From UBA7239 sp964509075 (lineage in GTDB: Bacteria; Pseudomonadota; Gammaproteobacteria; Pseudomonadales; UBA7239): DNA of 64,000 bases. Numbering within the stretch: the first letter of the stretch is position 1; every line of letters starts with the position of its first letter. Location of the stretch: the NCBI GenBank assembly GCA_964509075.1, contig CAZDWC010000006.1, positions 1 through 64,000 on the forward strand, read 5' to 3'. Shown in pieces: positions 45,547 through 54,196 of this stretch. A program made the translations under genes and the position numbers. The notes beneath the pieces were generated by a model. The model ran no database searches. It was not told the origin of the DNA and saw only the letters and a program-made list of their open reading frames with translations.

Positions 45547-46002
45547 TCAGCGAAACTGCCATTGCCGCCAGGCTTCATAGGCGACGATGGCGACAGTATT
45601 GGACAGGTTGAGGCTGCGGCTGTCGGCCTGCATTGGCACCTGCAGGATATTCTCGCTGGGCAGGTTGTTGCGAAATTCCTGTGACAGTCCACGCGATTCC
45701 GGGCCAAATACCACAGCATCATTTTTTTTGAATGTGACGTCGCTGTAGCGGCGGCTGCCTTTCGTACTGAGTGCAAAAATACGCGCGGGTTGCACCGTAT
45801 CGAGAAATGCCTGCCAGTTGCGGTATTGCGTGGTAGTGGCGCTGTCGCGGTAATCCAGGCCGGCGCGGCGCAACTGCTTTTCTTCAAGGGTGAAGCCCAG
45901 TGGCTCAATCAGGTGTAGTGCAAACCCGGTATTTGCACACAGGCGCATGATGTTGCCGGTATTGGGAGGGATCTCGGGTTCAAACAAAACAATGTGCAGC
46001 AT
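45547..46002 (-). CDS. trmL: tRNA (cytidine/uridine-34-2'-O)-methyltransferase TrmL
   Basis: 151 residues, the normal size for this minimal SPOUT enzyme. Opening LFEPEIPPNTGNIMRLCANTG, the AdoMet knot with VVFGPESRGL, and the final MQADSRSLNLSNTVAIVAYE are TrmL signatures. It methylates the wobble ribose of two tRNA-Leu isoacceptors in E. coli. Divergent from the alcohol dehydrogenase gene; the 129-base gap between them has no strong promoter pattern. Confidence 0.96.
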   Translation of the reverse strand: MLHIVLFEPEIPPNTGNIMRLCANTGFALHLIEPLGFTLEEKQLRRAGLDYRDSATTTQYRNWQAFLDTVQPARIFALSTKGSRRYSDVTFKKNDAVVFGPESRGLSQEFRNNLPSENILQVPMQADSRSLNLSNTVAIVAYEAWRQWQFR

Positions 46003-46131
46003 CAGATATTTGTCGTGTTCTGTGTCAATTCATTACCAAGTAGGGGTTTTCCGTGAGGCGTGGCGTGGCGGAATGGCTATCATGGCGGCAATAACGATAT
46101 TCCGATTCTATCAGCTATCAGCGAGATCCCC

Positions 46132-48306
46132 ATGAGCCTGAGATACCTGTTGCTGCTTGGCAGCCTGACCGCATGTATGTCGATGAATGCCAGTGCTGTC
46201 TCAAATCCTGAGCTGCGCCGCAGTAATGCCATGCTGGATCACCAGCGGCTGGTCGCCGCCGGCAGCGAGCAGGGCAACTGGCTGGCGCACGGTCGCACCT
46301 ATGACGAGAAACGCTTCAGCCCGCTCACGCAGATCAATGACCAGAATGTGCAGCAACTGGGTCTGGCCTGGCATTACGACACGGGGCACAACCGCGGACT
46401 GGAAGCGACGCCGATTGTCATCAACGGGGTGATCTATTCCACCGGCAACTGGAGCGTGGTTTATGCCAATGATGCGAAGACCGGCGAGTTGCTGTGGCAG
46501 TTTGATCCGCAAGTCGACAAGTCCTGGGCTGTGCATGCCTGTTGCGATGTGGTGAATCGCGGTGTGGCGGTGTGGAACGGCAAAGTGTTCGTCGGCACCC
46601 TGGATGGCCGCATGGTGGCGATTGATGCCGGCACTGGTGAAAAAGTCTGGGAGACGTTGACGATAGACAAGCAATGGCCTTACACCATCACGGGCGCGCC
46701 GCGCGTGGTGAAGGGCAAGGTGATTATCGGCAACGGTGGCGCAGAATACGGTGTGCGCGGCTACATCACCGCCTACGATACCGAAACCGGCCAACAGGCC
46801 TGGCGTTTCTATACTGTGCCCGGCAATCCGGCGGCCGGTTTTGAAAACGAACTGATGAAAAAGATTGCCGACACCTGGAGTGGCAATTGGTGGGAAGGCG
46901 GCGGTGGCGGTACCGTGTGGGACTCCATAGCCTATGACCCTGAGCTCGATCTGCTCTACATCGGTGTGGGCAATGCCGGCCCGTGGAACCGTTACCTGCG
47001 CAACCCGGAGGGCAAGGACAACCTGTTTACGGCGTCCATTGTCGCGATTCGTCCCGATACCGGCGAGTACGTCTGGCACTACCAGGAAACACCGAATGAC
47101 GGTTGGGACTACACCTCAACGCAACATATCATTCTCGCGGACATTCCCTGGAAGGGCGAACAGCGCAAGGTCATCTTGCATGCACCGAAAAACGGTTTCT
47201 TTTTTGTCATCGATCGCACCAATGGCAAATTTCTTTCAGCAGAACCTTATGCGCGCGTGAATTGGGCGCTCGGCTACGACGAGAACGGTCGGCCGATCGA
47301 AAACAAGGAGGTGGACTACAAAGACAAACCGGCGCTGGTTCGTCCATCACCGATGGGTGCGCACAATTGGCACCCTATGTCTTATTCCGAAAAAACCGGC
47401 CTGGTCTACATACCCACCATCGATGGCATGTTCCAGTACGGTCAGGACACCAACTTCAAGCGTCACCCCGGCTACTGGAATACCGGCACGGCTGTTATTA
47501 CCTTGCCGCCGGGTGAACAACTGTTTCAGGATGTCATCAGCCGCAAAGTGACCAGCGGCGCCCTGCTTGCCTGGGATCCGGTGAAGCAGCAAAAGGTGTG
47601 GGAAGTGAAACACCCGCTGACCTGGAACGGCGGTGTCTTGTCGACAGCAGGCAATCTGGTGTTCCAGGGCACGGCCGATGGTCGTCTGGTGGCCTACAAG
47701 GCTGACAGCGGCGAGGCAGTGTGGGAATACAAAACGCAGACCGGCGTGATTGCGCCGCCGGTCACGTACAGCGTTGATGGCGAGCAATACCTGACCGTGA
47801 TGGTGGGCTGGGGTGGCGCGTTCGGCCTCACCGGCGGCATGCCACCACCGCCCGGTTCACCGCGCAGCCGTATTCTGACGTTCAAGCTGGGGGGGGCGGC
47901 ACAGTTGCCCGCGCTGCCGCCCGATCAGTTGTTTGATCCGCCGCCGCGTATGGCAATGAGCGATGAGCAGCTCAAACACGGTGAAAATCTTTACATGACT
48001 TTCTGTGTCGGCTGTCATGGCGTCAACGTGGTGTCGAACAAGGGTGTGCCGGATTTGCGCTGGATGGCACCGGCTTTCCACGAAAACTTCAAGCCGATTG
48101 TGCTGGGCGGTGCACTGAAAGGTCTAGGCATGGTGAGTTTTGCTGATGTATTAAACGAACAGGATGCCGACGCGGTTCATGCCTACATTCTCGACAAAGC
48201 CAATGATGCCAAGGAAAAGCGCGATAATCCCGACAGCGAATGGTGGGTGAGAATTAAAACGCGCGCATATGAAACACTCGGCGATCTAATGGCGAAATAT
48301 TTATGA
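46132..48306 (+). CDS. PQQ-dependent quinohemoprotein alcohol dehydrogenase
   Basis: 724 residues from the ATG at 46132, which begins the signal peptide (SLRYLLLLGSLTACMSMNASA); upstream in-frame codons precede any signal. Eight-bladed propeller with tryptophan-docking repeats, the vicinal disulfide C137-C138 (HACCDV) that packs on PQQ, and the catalytic Asp326 in GWDYTSTQ. The residue two after that Asp is Thr, so the lanthanide-type second Asp is absent and calcium is expected. The C-terminal cytochrome c domain binds heme through CVGCH (625-629). This is a type II enzyme, oxidising alcohols in the periplasm. PQQ synthesis genes are not in the window. Confidence 0.95.
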   Translation: MSLRYLLLLGSLTACMSMNASAVSNPELRRSNAMLDHQRLVAAGSEQGNWLAHGRTYDEKRFSPLTQINDQNVQQLGLAWHYDTGHNRGLEATPIVINGVIYSTGNWSVVYANDAKTGELLWQFDPQVDKSWAVHACCDVVNRGVAVWNGKVFVGTLDGRMVAIDAGTGEKVWETLTIDKQWPYTITGAPRVVKGKVIIGNGGAEYGVRGYITAYDTETGQQAWRFYTVPGNPAAGFENELMKKIADTWSGNWWEGGGGGTVWDSIAYDPELDLLYIGVGNAGPWNRYLRNPEGKDNLFTASIVAIRPDTGEYVWHYQETPNDGWDYTSTQHIILADIPWKGEQRKVILHAPKNGFFFVIDRTNGKFLSAEPYARVNWALGYDENGRPIENKEVDYKDKPALVRPSPMGAHNWHPMSYSEKTGLVYIPTIDGMFQYGQDTNFKRHPGYWNTGTAVITLPPGEQLFQDVISRKVTSGALLAWDPVKQQKVWEVKHPLTWNGGVLSTAGNLVFQGTADGRLVAYKADSGEAVWEYKTQTGVIAPPVTYSVDGEQYLTVMVGWGGAFGLTGGMPPPPGSPRSRILTFKLGGAAQLPALPPDQLFDPPPRMAMSDEQLKHGENLYMTFCVGCHGVNVVSNKGVPDLRWMAPAFHENFKPIVLGGALKGLGMVSFADVLNEQDADAVHAYILDKANDAKEKRDNPDSEWWVRIKTRAYETLGDLMAKYL

Positions 48307-49169
48307 CAACCGGCATGCGATCTCTCGAGTTCCGCACCTCGCGCGGCCAGTTGCGTCTGGTGGCGGATGCCTATGGTGACGAGCGGGCGCAGCCGGTGTT
48401 ACTGGCACACGGCGGTGGGCAGACAAGACACGCCTGGGGCAAGACTGCGCAGCAAATTGCCGATGAAGGCTTTTATGCAGTCGCGCTGGATTTGCGCGGC
48501 CATGGTGAAAGCGATTGGGCGCAAGACAAGGATTACGATTTTCTCACTTACGCGCAGGATATTATCGATGTCGTGCAAACCTTTGATCGCAAGCCGATTG
48601 CGGTGGGTGCATCACTTGGTGGTATTTCATCATTGACTGCACAGCAGCGCATGAATCAGCAATTGTTGCATGCGTTGGTGTTGGTGGATATTACGCCGCA
48701 CATGGAAGCCGATGGTCTCGCCAGAATTCGTGACTTCATGCTTGAGCACGCGGCCAACGGTTTTGCGACGCTGGAAGAGGCGGCGGATTTTGTTGCCAGC
48801 TATACACCGCATCGCAAACGCTCGAATAATCACGACGGCTTGCGCAAGAATTTGCGTTTGTGTGAAGACGGTCGCTACCGCTGGCACTGGGATCCGAATT
48901 TTCTCGACAGGCGAGATCGCCGGCCGGATGATGGCTCCACCATTCGCGTGAACTTTCTCGAAGAAGCCGCACGCGGTTTGCAGATTCCCACGCTGCTGGT
49001 GCGCGGGCGCATCAGTGATCTGGTCAGCCCGGAATCCGCACAGGAATTCCTGAAAATGGTGCCGCACGCCGAGTACGTGGATATTCAGGATGCTGGCCAC
49101 ATGGTAGCCGGTGATCAGAACGATATTTTTTCCAGCGCGGTGCTGAATTTCCTGCGCCAGTTCAAGTGA
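48303..49169 (+). CDS. Alpha/beta hydrolase
   Basis: 288 residues, no signal peptide. Oxyanion segment LLAHGGGQTRHAW, LDLRGHGESDW, nucleophile elbow VGASLGGISS, and a late Asp/His pair in LVRGRISDLVSP and DAGHMVAGDQND complete the triad. Similar to peroxidase-like esterases and epoxide-hydrolase relatives; the substrate is unknown. The start overlaps the alcohol dehydrogenase stop by 4 bases, so it is probably cotranslated. An ester- or lactone-cleaving step linked to alcohol oxidation is one possibility (inference). Confidence 0.9.
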   Translation: MTTGMRSLEFRTSRGQLRLVADAYGDERAQPVLLAHGGGQTRHAWGKTAQQIADEGFYAVALDLRGHGESDWAQDKDYDFLTYAQDIIDVVQTFDRKPIAVGASLGGISSLTAQQRMNQQLLHALVLVDITPHMEADGLARIRDFMLEHAANGFATLEEAADFVASYTPHRKRSNNHDGLRKNLRLCEDGRYRWHWDPNFLDRRDRRPDDGSTIRVNFLEEAARGLQIPTLLVRGRISDLVSPESAQEFLKMVPHAEYVDIQDAGHMVAGDQNDIFSSAVLNFLRQFK

Positions 49170-49178
49170 GCCATTGAA

Positions 49179-49787
49179 ATGCGTGTGCCGCTGATCGTGC
49201 CGGAAGTGCAAGGTGCTATTCTGGCCGGCGGCGAAAGCCGGCGCATGGGCAAACCCAAATTGTTTCTCGATTTTCGCGGCAACACGTTTGTGGCGCATCT
49301 GTGTCTGCAATTGCAACAGCAAGTGAATGTATTGATGTTAGTGACACGCGCAGAATTTGTAGCGCAATTGCGCGATTTGCCACTGGATGTGTTGGCAGAT
49401 GACGAGCCAGACCTCGGTCCACTCGGCGGACTGGTCACCGCCTTGCGCCACAGCGCGCGCCCTTGGGTGTTAACTACACCTTGTGATAATCCTTTATTGT
49501 CAGCGGATTACGCCGCACGCATGTTGCACGCTGCACGCACGCAACAGGCTCCGCTGGTGTATGTGCGCAAGCAGGGGCGCGAACAGCCTTTATATGCCAT
49601 TGTGCAGCGCAGTTTGTTGCCGTCACTGGAAGCGTATCTTGCACGTGGTGAACGCGCGGTATTGCCGTGGTTTACGAGTGTGGGCGCGGTGGCGCTGGAT
49701 TGGGAGGATGCCGGTGTGGCGTTTGATAATATCAATACGCCCGAATCTTATTCGGCTTTCCTGACAGCAGTTGACTCAGCTGATTAA
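49179..49787 (+). CDS. mobA: Molybdenum cofactor guanylyltransferase MobA
   Basis: 202 residues. GTP-binding N-terminus with ILAGGESRRMGKPK (12-27), then the DDEPDLGPLGGL and TTPCDNPLL (metal-binding Asp) blocks. It attaches GMP to molybdopterin, giving the bis-MGD cofactor. It follows the hydrolase gene by nine bases with the same orientation, but a functional tie to the PQQ enzyme is not evident. No molybdoenzyme gene is in the window. Confidence 0.95.
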   Translation: MRVPLIVPEVQGAILAGGESRRMGKPKLFLDFRGNTFVAHLCLQLQQQVNVLMLVTRAEFVAQLRDLPLDVLADDEPDLGPLGGLVTALRHSARPWVLTTPCDNPLLSADYAARMLHAARTQQAPLVYVRKQGREQPLYAIVQRSLLPSLEAYLARGERAVLPWFTSVGAVALDWEDAGVAFDNINTPESYSAFLTAVDSAD

Positions 49788-49795
49788 ATAGCCTG

Positions 49796-49804
49796 TGGTA
49801 TCAT
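49796..49804 (+). promoter_or_regulatory. Extended -10 promoter for the Trm112-like gene
   Basis: TGGTATCAT, an extended -10 (TGn plus TATCAT), 31 bases before the start at 49835. A TTGACT lies 22 bases upstream of the -10, too far for a normal spacer, but an extended -10 may not need it. Confidence 0.45.
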
Positions 49805-49834
49805 GCTCGCCGTTTTCTGTACGCGGAGCTTCTC

Positions 49835-50020
49835 ATGATTGACGAAAAACTGCTGGCGATTCTGGTGTGCCCGGTGAGTAAGGCGCCGCTGGTGTATGAC
49901 GAGAAAAACCAGGAATTGATCTGCAAGGCCAGTGGGCTGTCCTACCCGGTGCGTGATGGCATTCCGGTGATGCTCGAAGAAGAAGCCCGCCATCTCACCA
50001 CCGAAGAAAAAACTGCTTGA
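49835..50020 (+). CDS. Trm112-family protein (YcaR-like)
   Basis: 61 residues. Matches the bacterial Trm112/YcaR family: LLAILVCPVSKAPL, ELICKASGLSYPVRDGIPVMLEEEAR. The family zinc motif normally has CPVC; here the second Cys is Ser, so metal binding may be lost. It may act as a small partner of methyltransferases or with the lipid A kinase neighbourhood in other species; no such gene is adjacent here. ATG preceded by GGAG at a spacing of about eight. Confidence 0.93.
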   Translation: MIDEKLLAILVCPVSKAPLVYDEKNQELICKASGLSYPVRDGIPVMLEEEARHLTTEEKTA

Positions 50021-50032
50021 ATCTCCTCCCGC

Positions 50033-50054
50033 AAACCCTGCATTAGCAGGGTTT
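50033..50054. terminator. Hairpin between convergent Trm112-like and mtaD genes
   Basis: 9-bp perfect arms AAACCCTGC/GCAGGGTTT with loop ATTA. The flanking A and T runs are short and within the stem, so it could act weakly in both directions. It contains the mtaD stop codon. Confidence 0.5.
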
Positions 50055-51371
50055 GATCGCTTGGCCCCATTGCACGGCTTTTGCCAGAATTTCTGTTTCA
50101 TCCAGCGTCGTCAGCTGCCGGTTGTTGAGCAGACGCTTGCCGGTCACCCACACATCCGAGACGCGGGAACCGCTGCTGGTGTAGACCAGTGACGACGGCG
50201 GATCATAGAGCGGCTGTGCACACAGGGTGTCGATGCGCACGGCAGTGATGTCGGCCTGTTTGCCTGTTTCCAGACTGCCGATCAGCTGTTCCATACCCAG
50301 CGCACGGGCGCCGTTGATGGTTGCCATGCGCAAGGCGGCGTGGGCGTTGAGGGCTGTGGGGTCGTTGGCCACGGCTTTGGCGAGCAGGGCGGCGCTGCGC
50401 AGTTCGGCAAACAGGTCGAGGTCGTCATTGCTGGCGGCGCCGTCGGTGCCGAGCGCGACGTTGATGCCTGCCTTCTGCAATGTATCGACCGGGCAGAAGC
50501 CACTGGCGAGTTTGAGGTTGGATTCCGGGCAGTGAATCACGTGGCTACCGGTGGTGCTAATGCTGTCGATATCTTCAGCGTTCAGAGCTGTCATGTGCAC
50601 GCACTGGGTGCGCGGCGACAGCAGGCCCAGCTTGCGCAAGCGCGCGATGGGGCGTGCGCCGTTTTCCTGCATGGCGCTGTCGACTTCAAACTGTGTTTCG
50701 TGCAAATGGATCTGGATATTGGCGTCCAGCTCTTCGGCGAGCATCGCCACTTTTTCCAGACTGGCATCGCCAACGGTGTAGGGTGCGTGAGGGCCGAAGG
50801 CAATGCGCAGCCAGTCGGAGCCGCGATGCTGGTCGCGCAGTGCCAGGCCTTTCTCCAGGTATTCCTGCGGGCCGCTGCCCCAGTTGCTCGGGAACTCGAA
50901 GATCGGGAACGACAACTGGCAGCGCACGCCGGCCGCCAGTGCGGCGCGCGCAGCAGCTTCCGGGAAGAAATACATGTCACTGAAGCAGGTGGTGCCACTC
51001 TTGAGCATCTCGCCGATGGCGAGTTGGGTGCCGTCGAAGACAAACGCATCGCTGACCCATTTGGCCTCAGCGGGCCAGATATGGTTGTTGAGCCAGTCCA
51101 TCAGCGCGAGATCGTTGGCATAGCTGCGCAGTAAGCTCATGGCAGCGTGGCCGTGGGCATTGATCAAACCGGGCAGCACGATGTGTTGGTCGAGTTCAAC
51201 GCTTTGTGTGCTGGAATAGCGTTGCAGCGCTTCAGCACGGGGCAGGATGTCGAGAATTTTGCCATGGGCAATGGCGATGCTGTGATTCTCGAGCACAGTA
51301 TTTTCGGGCAAAACGGGAATGAGATAGCGGCAATGCAGCAGAGTATCAACGGTCTGGATGGAATCGGTCAT
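50043..51371 (-). CDS. mtaD: 5-methylthioadenosine/S-adenosylhomocysteine deaminase MtaD-like
   Basis: 442 residues of the amidohydrolase (TRZ/ATZ) superfamily. Metal ligands H73/H75 in NAHGHAAM, then IHLHETQFE (~220), the HCPESNLKLASG block and Asp in GTDGAASNDDLD. The substrate-pocket pattern fits MTA/SAH deaminases, which deaminate the adenine of methylthioadenosine or S-adenosylhomocysteine; other nucleoside deaminases of the superfamily cannot be excluded. A perfect 9-bp inverted repeat lies four bases before the start codon and contains its AGGTG ribosome site. Confidence 0.9.
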   Translation of the reverse strand: MTDSIQTVDTLLHCRYLIPVLPENTVLENHSIAIAHGKILDILPRAEALQRYSSTQSVELDQHIVLPGLINAHGHAAMSLLRSYANDLALMDWLNNHIWPAEAKWVSDAFVFDGTQLAIGEMLKSGTTCFSDMYFFPEAAARAALAAGVRCQLSFPIFEFPSNWGSGPQEYLEKGLALRDQHRGSDWLRIAFGPHAPYTVGDASLEKVAMLAEELDANIQIHLHETQFEVDSAMQENGARPIARLRKLGLLSPRTQCVHMTALNAEDIDSISTTGSHVIHCPESNLKLASGFCPVDTLQKAGINVALGTDGAASNDDLDLFAELRSAALLAKAVANDPTALNAHAALRMATINGARALGMEQLIGSLETGKQADITAVRIDTLCAQPLYDPPSSLVYTSSGSRVSDVWVTGKRLLNNRQLTTLDETEILAKAVQWGQAIKPC

Positions 51372-51375
51372 GATG

Positions 51376-51405
51376 GCGCACCTGACAGGACAGGTGCGCA
51401 GTATA
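51376..51405 (-). promoter_or_regulatory. mtaD -10 element and operator-like inverted repeat
   Basis: Minus strand: TATACT (51400-51405) is a good -10. The perfect inverted repeat GCGCACCTG-6-CAGGTGCGC (51376-51399) follows at once and covers the predicted transcription start and the ribosome site (AGGTG) of mtaD. The -35 region is poor. It may act as a DNA operator or, if transcription starts earlier, as an RNA hairpin occluding the ribosome site. Confidence 0.5.
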
Positions 51406-51443
51406 ACGGATCACGTCTGCTGGCTTGCTAGGCGGTGACAATC

Positions 51444-53333
51444 TCAGTGTTTCTTGTCTTTGTCACCTTTGCCTTTGGCGGATTTTTCTTCTTTGCCGTC
51501 GCCGCTGTCTTCACCTTCTGCTTCCTGTTTGTTTTTGCTCAGGAAGCGCCAGGCAAAGTAGCCGATGCCTACCAGCAGCAGATTGCCGACCACCAGCGCA
51601 GCATAAATCCACCACGGTGTTTTTTTCTCGGAAGTTTCCTCGTGTGATGCTTTTGCATCACTGTTTTCGTGTTCAGATGTGGCAGTTTTTTCATGCTCGG
51701 TATCGGCGTGGTGGTCTTCTGCTTTGGCGGGTGCTTCATGTGTTGCCGCAGGCTCGTGCTTGGCGGGTTCCTCATGTTTTTCTGGGGTTTCATGTTTTAC
51801 CGGTGCTTCATGTGTTGCCGGTGCCTCGTGTTTGGGCGCATGTCCTGTCTTGTCGTCTTCCGCTTTGTGTGCAGTGTCGGCATGTTCTTCAGCGGGTTCT
51901 GTATGGGTTTCGTGTGCGCTTGCGGTTGGCGATTCGGCTGCTGGCGCTTCATGGCTGTCTGCGGGGGGGGCAGGTGCATTGACGTGGATGCTGTGCTCCA
52001 GCTGACGCATGAAAGTTTTGCCGTCAATTTTCACGCTGATGTTGTAATCGCCGGGTTCCGATAGTGCCTGCAATGTCTGCCGAAAGTGGCCATTGCGTTC
52101 CTGCAAGGCTGTTTTCCAGCCGTTGCGTGTGGCGCTGTTGGTGATGTCGGCATCTGCGGTGATCAGCTTGAAGAATTCGGGATTGTCGATCGGTTTGCCA
52201 TTCTGCGTGAAGTGGACATCAAGTTCCGGCGTGTCGCCAACGTTGTAATTGTTCGCCAGCGGTGCCAGTTCGGCTTTCAGGTCGCTGATGATGGTGACGC
52301 GATTATCCGGATTGTTTGCGGCAATCAGTTTCCATTCACCTTCCAGCGGTTGCTTCACAGTAATCAGGTCGTAGCGATCATCGGTATACCAGTTGATATA
52401 GGGATCGCTCGATTTGGCGGTGTAACGATTCTTGTCAGGGCTTTCCAGTTGTGTCGGTGCACTCTGTGGATGGTGCATGGCCAGTAAGGTGAATTCACTG
52501 ATGCTGGAGTCTGCCAGAAAGCTGTTGCCATTGAGTGGCAGTTGTTCCGGTTTGGTTTCCTGACGCAACAGCTGATTGAACAACTTCATCAGTTCTTCGG
52601 CATTGCCGGCGCGCATGGCCAAGCCATCGGTGCTGCTGGCCAGGGCATTCATCAGGTCGGCGTCTGCTTGTTCAGACAAGGCAATGGTGTGCACGGCAAC
52701 ACGCGCCTTTTTATAACGCGCCAGCACTGTATCGAGAATGCGATTGCGCTCCACGGTGTTGTCATCCGGATTGCGTGAGACATCGACCATGCCGTCTGTA
52801 AGAAGAATGACGGAAGTGCGAGCATCAACTGGCAGGGCATTGAAATCATTGCTGGCGCGATCCATCGCTAGCCCGATATTGGTGTAGACACTGTCGGACG
52901 AAATGCCGGCAACTTTTTCCAGTGCTTTCTTGCGCCAGGCTTTATCCACCTTGCCTAGCGGCACCAGTTCGCTGACGTTCTGGCCAAAGGTCCAGATGCC
53001 GGCTTTGCTGTTTTCCGGCAACAGTTGCGACAGCAGTTTGATGGCGGGTGCGCGCAGGTTTTGCGGGTCAGTTTTTTTCATGCTGCCGGAAACGTCGATC
53101 AGCACACGAATATCACTTTGATTTTCCGGTGCTGTCGCTTTATCCGTTGCGACGCTTTTTTTGGTAGCCGGAGTAGATGTTTTTTTTGCAGACGTAGGGC
53201 CGGCAGATTTTGCCGGCTCACGGGCAGTGTTAGTGCGCGATTCGCTGGCTGTCGTGACATTGGCTGCAAGCATACACACTGACAGCAATGTCAGTGCGAT
53301 GGTGGAACGCTGGGAGAGACGCACAGGGCGCAT
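51444..53333 (-). CDS. Periplasmic VWA-domain protein with His-rich linker and C-terminal anchor
   Basis: 629 residues. A signal peptide (ending near NVTTA) is followed by a Lys/Thr/Ala-rich stretch, then a VWA domain (~73-250) with an intact MIDAS site (DVSGSMKK...; TDG near 185), a beta-rich middle (~270-450), and an unusual linker (~452-570) of repeated HEAPA/KHE-type units rich in His, Glu and Ala. One membrane helix (WWIYAALVVGNLLLVGIGYF, ~575) and a charged Lys/Glu/Gly tail end it. It resembles the TIGR03503-type gammaproteobacterial proteins, whose role is unknown. GAGGAAGGG before the ATG is a strong ribosome site. Monocistronic or followed by mtaD 72 bases on. Confidence 0.85.
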   Translation of the reverse strand: MRPVRLSQRSTIALTLLSVCMLAANVTTASESRTNTAREPAKSAGPTSAKKTSTPATKKSVATDKATAPENQSDIRVLIDVSGSMKKTDPQNLRAPAIKLLSQLLPENSKAGIWTFGQNVSELVPLGKVDKAWRKKALEKVAGISSDSVYTNIGLAMDRASNDFNALPVDARTSVILLTDGMVDVSRNPDDNTVERNRILDTVLARYKKARVAVHTIALSEQADADLMNALASSTDGLAMRAGNAEELMKLFNQLLRQETKPEQLPLNGNSFLADSSISEFTLLAMHHPQSAPTQLESPDKNRYTAKSSDPYINWYTDDRYDLITVKQPLEGEWKLIAANNPDNRVTIISDLKAELAPLANNYNVGDTPELDVHFTQNGKPIDNPEFFKLITADADITNSATRNGWKTALQERNGHFRQTLQALSEPGDYNISVKIDGKTFMRQLEHSIHVNAPAPPADSHEAPAAESPTASAHETHTEPAEEHADTAHKAEDDKTGHAPKHEAPATHEAPVKHETPEKHEEPAKHEPAATHEAPAKAEDHHADTEHEKTATSEHENSDAKASHEETSEKKTPWWIYAALVVGNLLLVGIGYFAWRFLSKNKQEAEGEDSGDGKEEKSAKGKGDKDKKH

Positions 53334-53451
53334 GACCCTTCCTCGCGACGGTTATCCTTGTTCTAGGTATAGCAGAGAAATTGACCTTGGCAGCAAAAAC
53401 AACGGCTTGGCGAAAAACCCTGTCTTTTGCATTGTGCGAAGCGGGGGATGC

Positions 53452-53862
53452 TCAGTCTTGCGGCTGAAAATCTTCCGGCAGGTAGGGGTTGCGGCGCTTG
53501 CGAGGTGGTTGGGGGGCACGTGCTTCCGGCTTGGGCAGCAACCAGGCCAGCAGCAGGGCCAGCAGGCCGGTCATGCCCGCAACGGTAATGATCGGCATGG
53601 CGGCGGTTTTGGCTGCCGGCCACAGGTGTTCATCATGGCGGTGTGCCACCAGTTCGTTGGCCATGACCACAAATGCCGGCACGACATAATCCTGCCGGCC
53701 ATCGACAAAATACGGTGTGAAGAAAAAACTGAAAATGACTGCTAGCAGCAGGAAGCGCAGGGGGCGCCACAGTCCGCGCAGTAACAGGCTCGTAACCAGC
53801 AGCCCGCCGAGTGCCGAGGCGAGGTAAACCATGCGTGCGAGTTCGAGATCGGCAGCGTTCAT
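53452..53862 (-). CDS. Hypothetical membrane protein, three helices
   Basis: 136 residues. Hydrophobic segments at ~11-30, ~35-52 (LRFLLLAVIFSFFFTPYFV) and ~90-110 (IITVAGMTGLLALLLAWLL), with a Pro/Arg-rich C-terminal tail. No known family recognised. It starts three bases after the ycgL stop, so it is part of the rnd-ycgL unit. Occurrence next to rnd-ycgL suggests a conserved but uncharacterised partner (inference). Confidence 0.75.
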   Translation of the reverse strand: MNAADLELARMVYLASALGGLLVTSLLLRGLWRPLRFLLLAVIFSFFFTPYFVDGRQDYVVPAFVVMANELVAHRHDEHLWPAAKTAAMPIITVAGMTGLLALLLAWLLPKPEARAPQPPRKRRNPYLPEDFQPQD

Positions 53863-53865
53863 GGC

Positions 53866-54195
53866 TTATTTCCCCAGCTTCTGGTTGTTGACGCGCACAG
53901 CAAACATTTCCTGATCGGGCAGCGGCGGCATTTGCAGATAAAAGCCCTGATCGCGGATGGCCTGCAATACGACAGCGGCATCGGCCCGCGCCAGTTTGCG
54001 TTCGGGTTCCAGCATCAGCATCATCGCCGATTCCGGTTTGCCGAAGCGTGACAGCAATGCTTCAGGCACACGCGCCATACCTTCCTTTTTGTCGACGTAA
54101 AGATACGTACCTTCTTCCTTGGGGCTGCGAAAAATTTCGACCAGACGACGTGTGTCGTGCTGGTACGTTTCCTGTGATGTGTGTTCGGTGCTCAT
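53866..54195 (-). CDS. ycgL: YcgL domain protein
   Basis: 109 residues from the ATG at 54195, right after the rnd stop; the frame is open further upstream inside rnd. The core VEIFRSPKEEGTYLYVDKKEGMARVPEALL and the LARADAAVVLQAIRDQGFYLQMPP block are typical of the YcgL/DUF709 family. Biochemical role not established. The order rnd-ycgL is conserved in pseudomonads, which supports cotranscription. Confidence 0.93.
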   Translation of the reverse strand: MSTEHTSQETYQHDTRRLVEIFRSPKEEGTYLYVDKKEGMARVPEALLSRFGKPESAMMLMLEPERKLARADAAVVLQAIRDQGFYLQMPPLPDQEMFAVRVNNQKLGK

Positions 54196-54196
54196 G

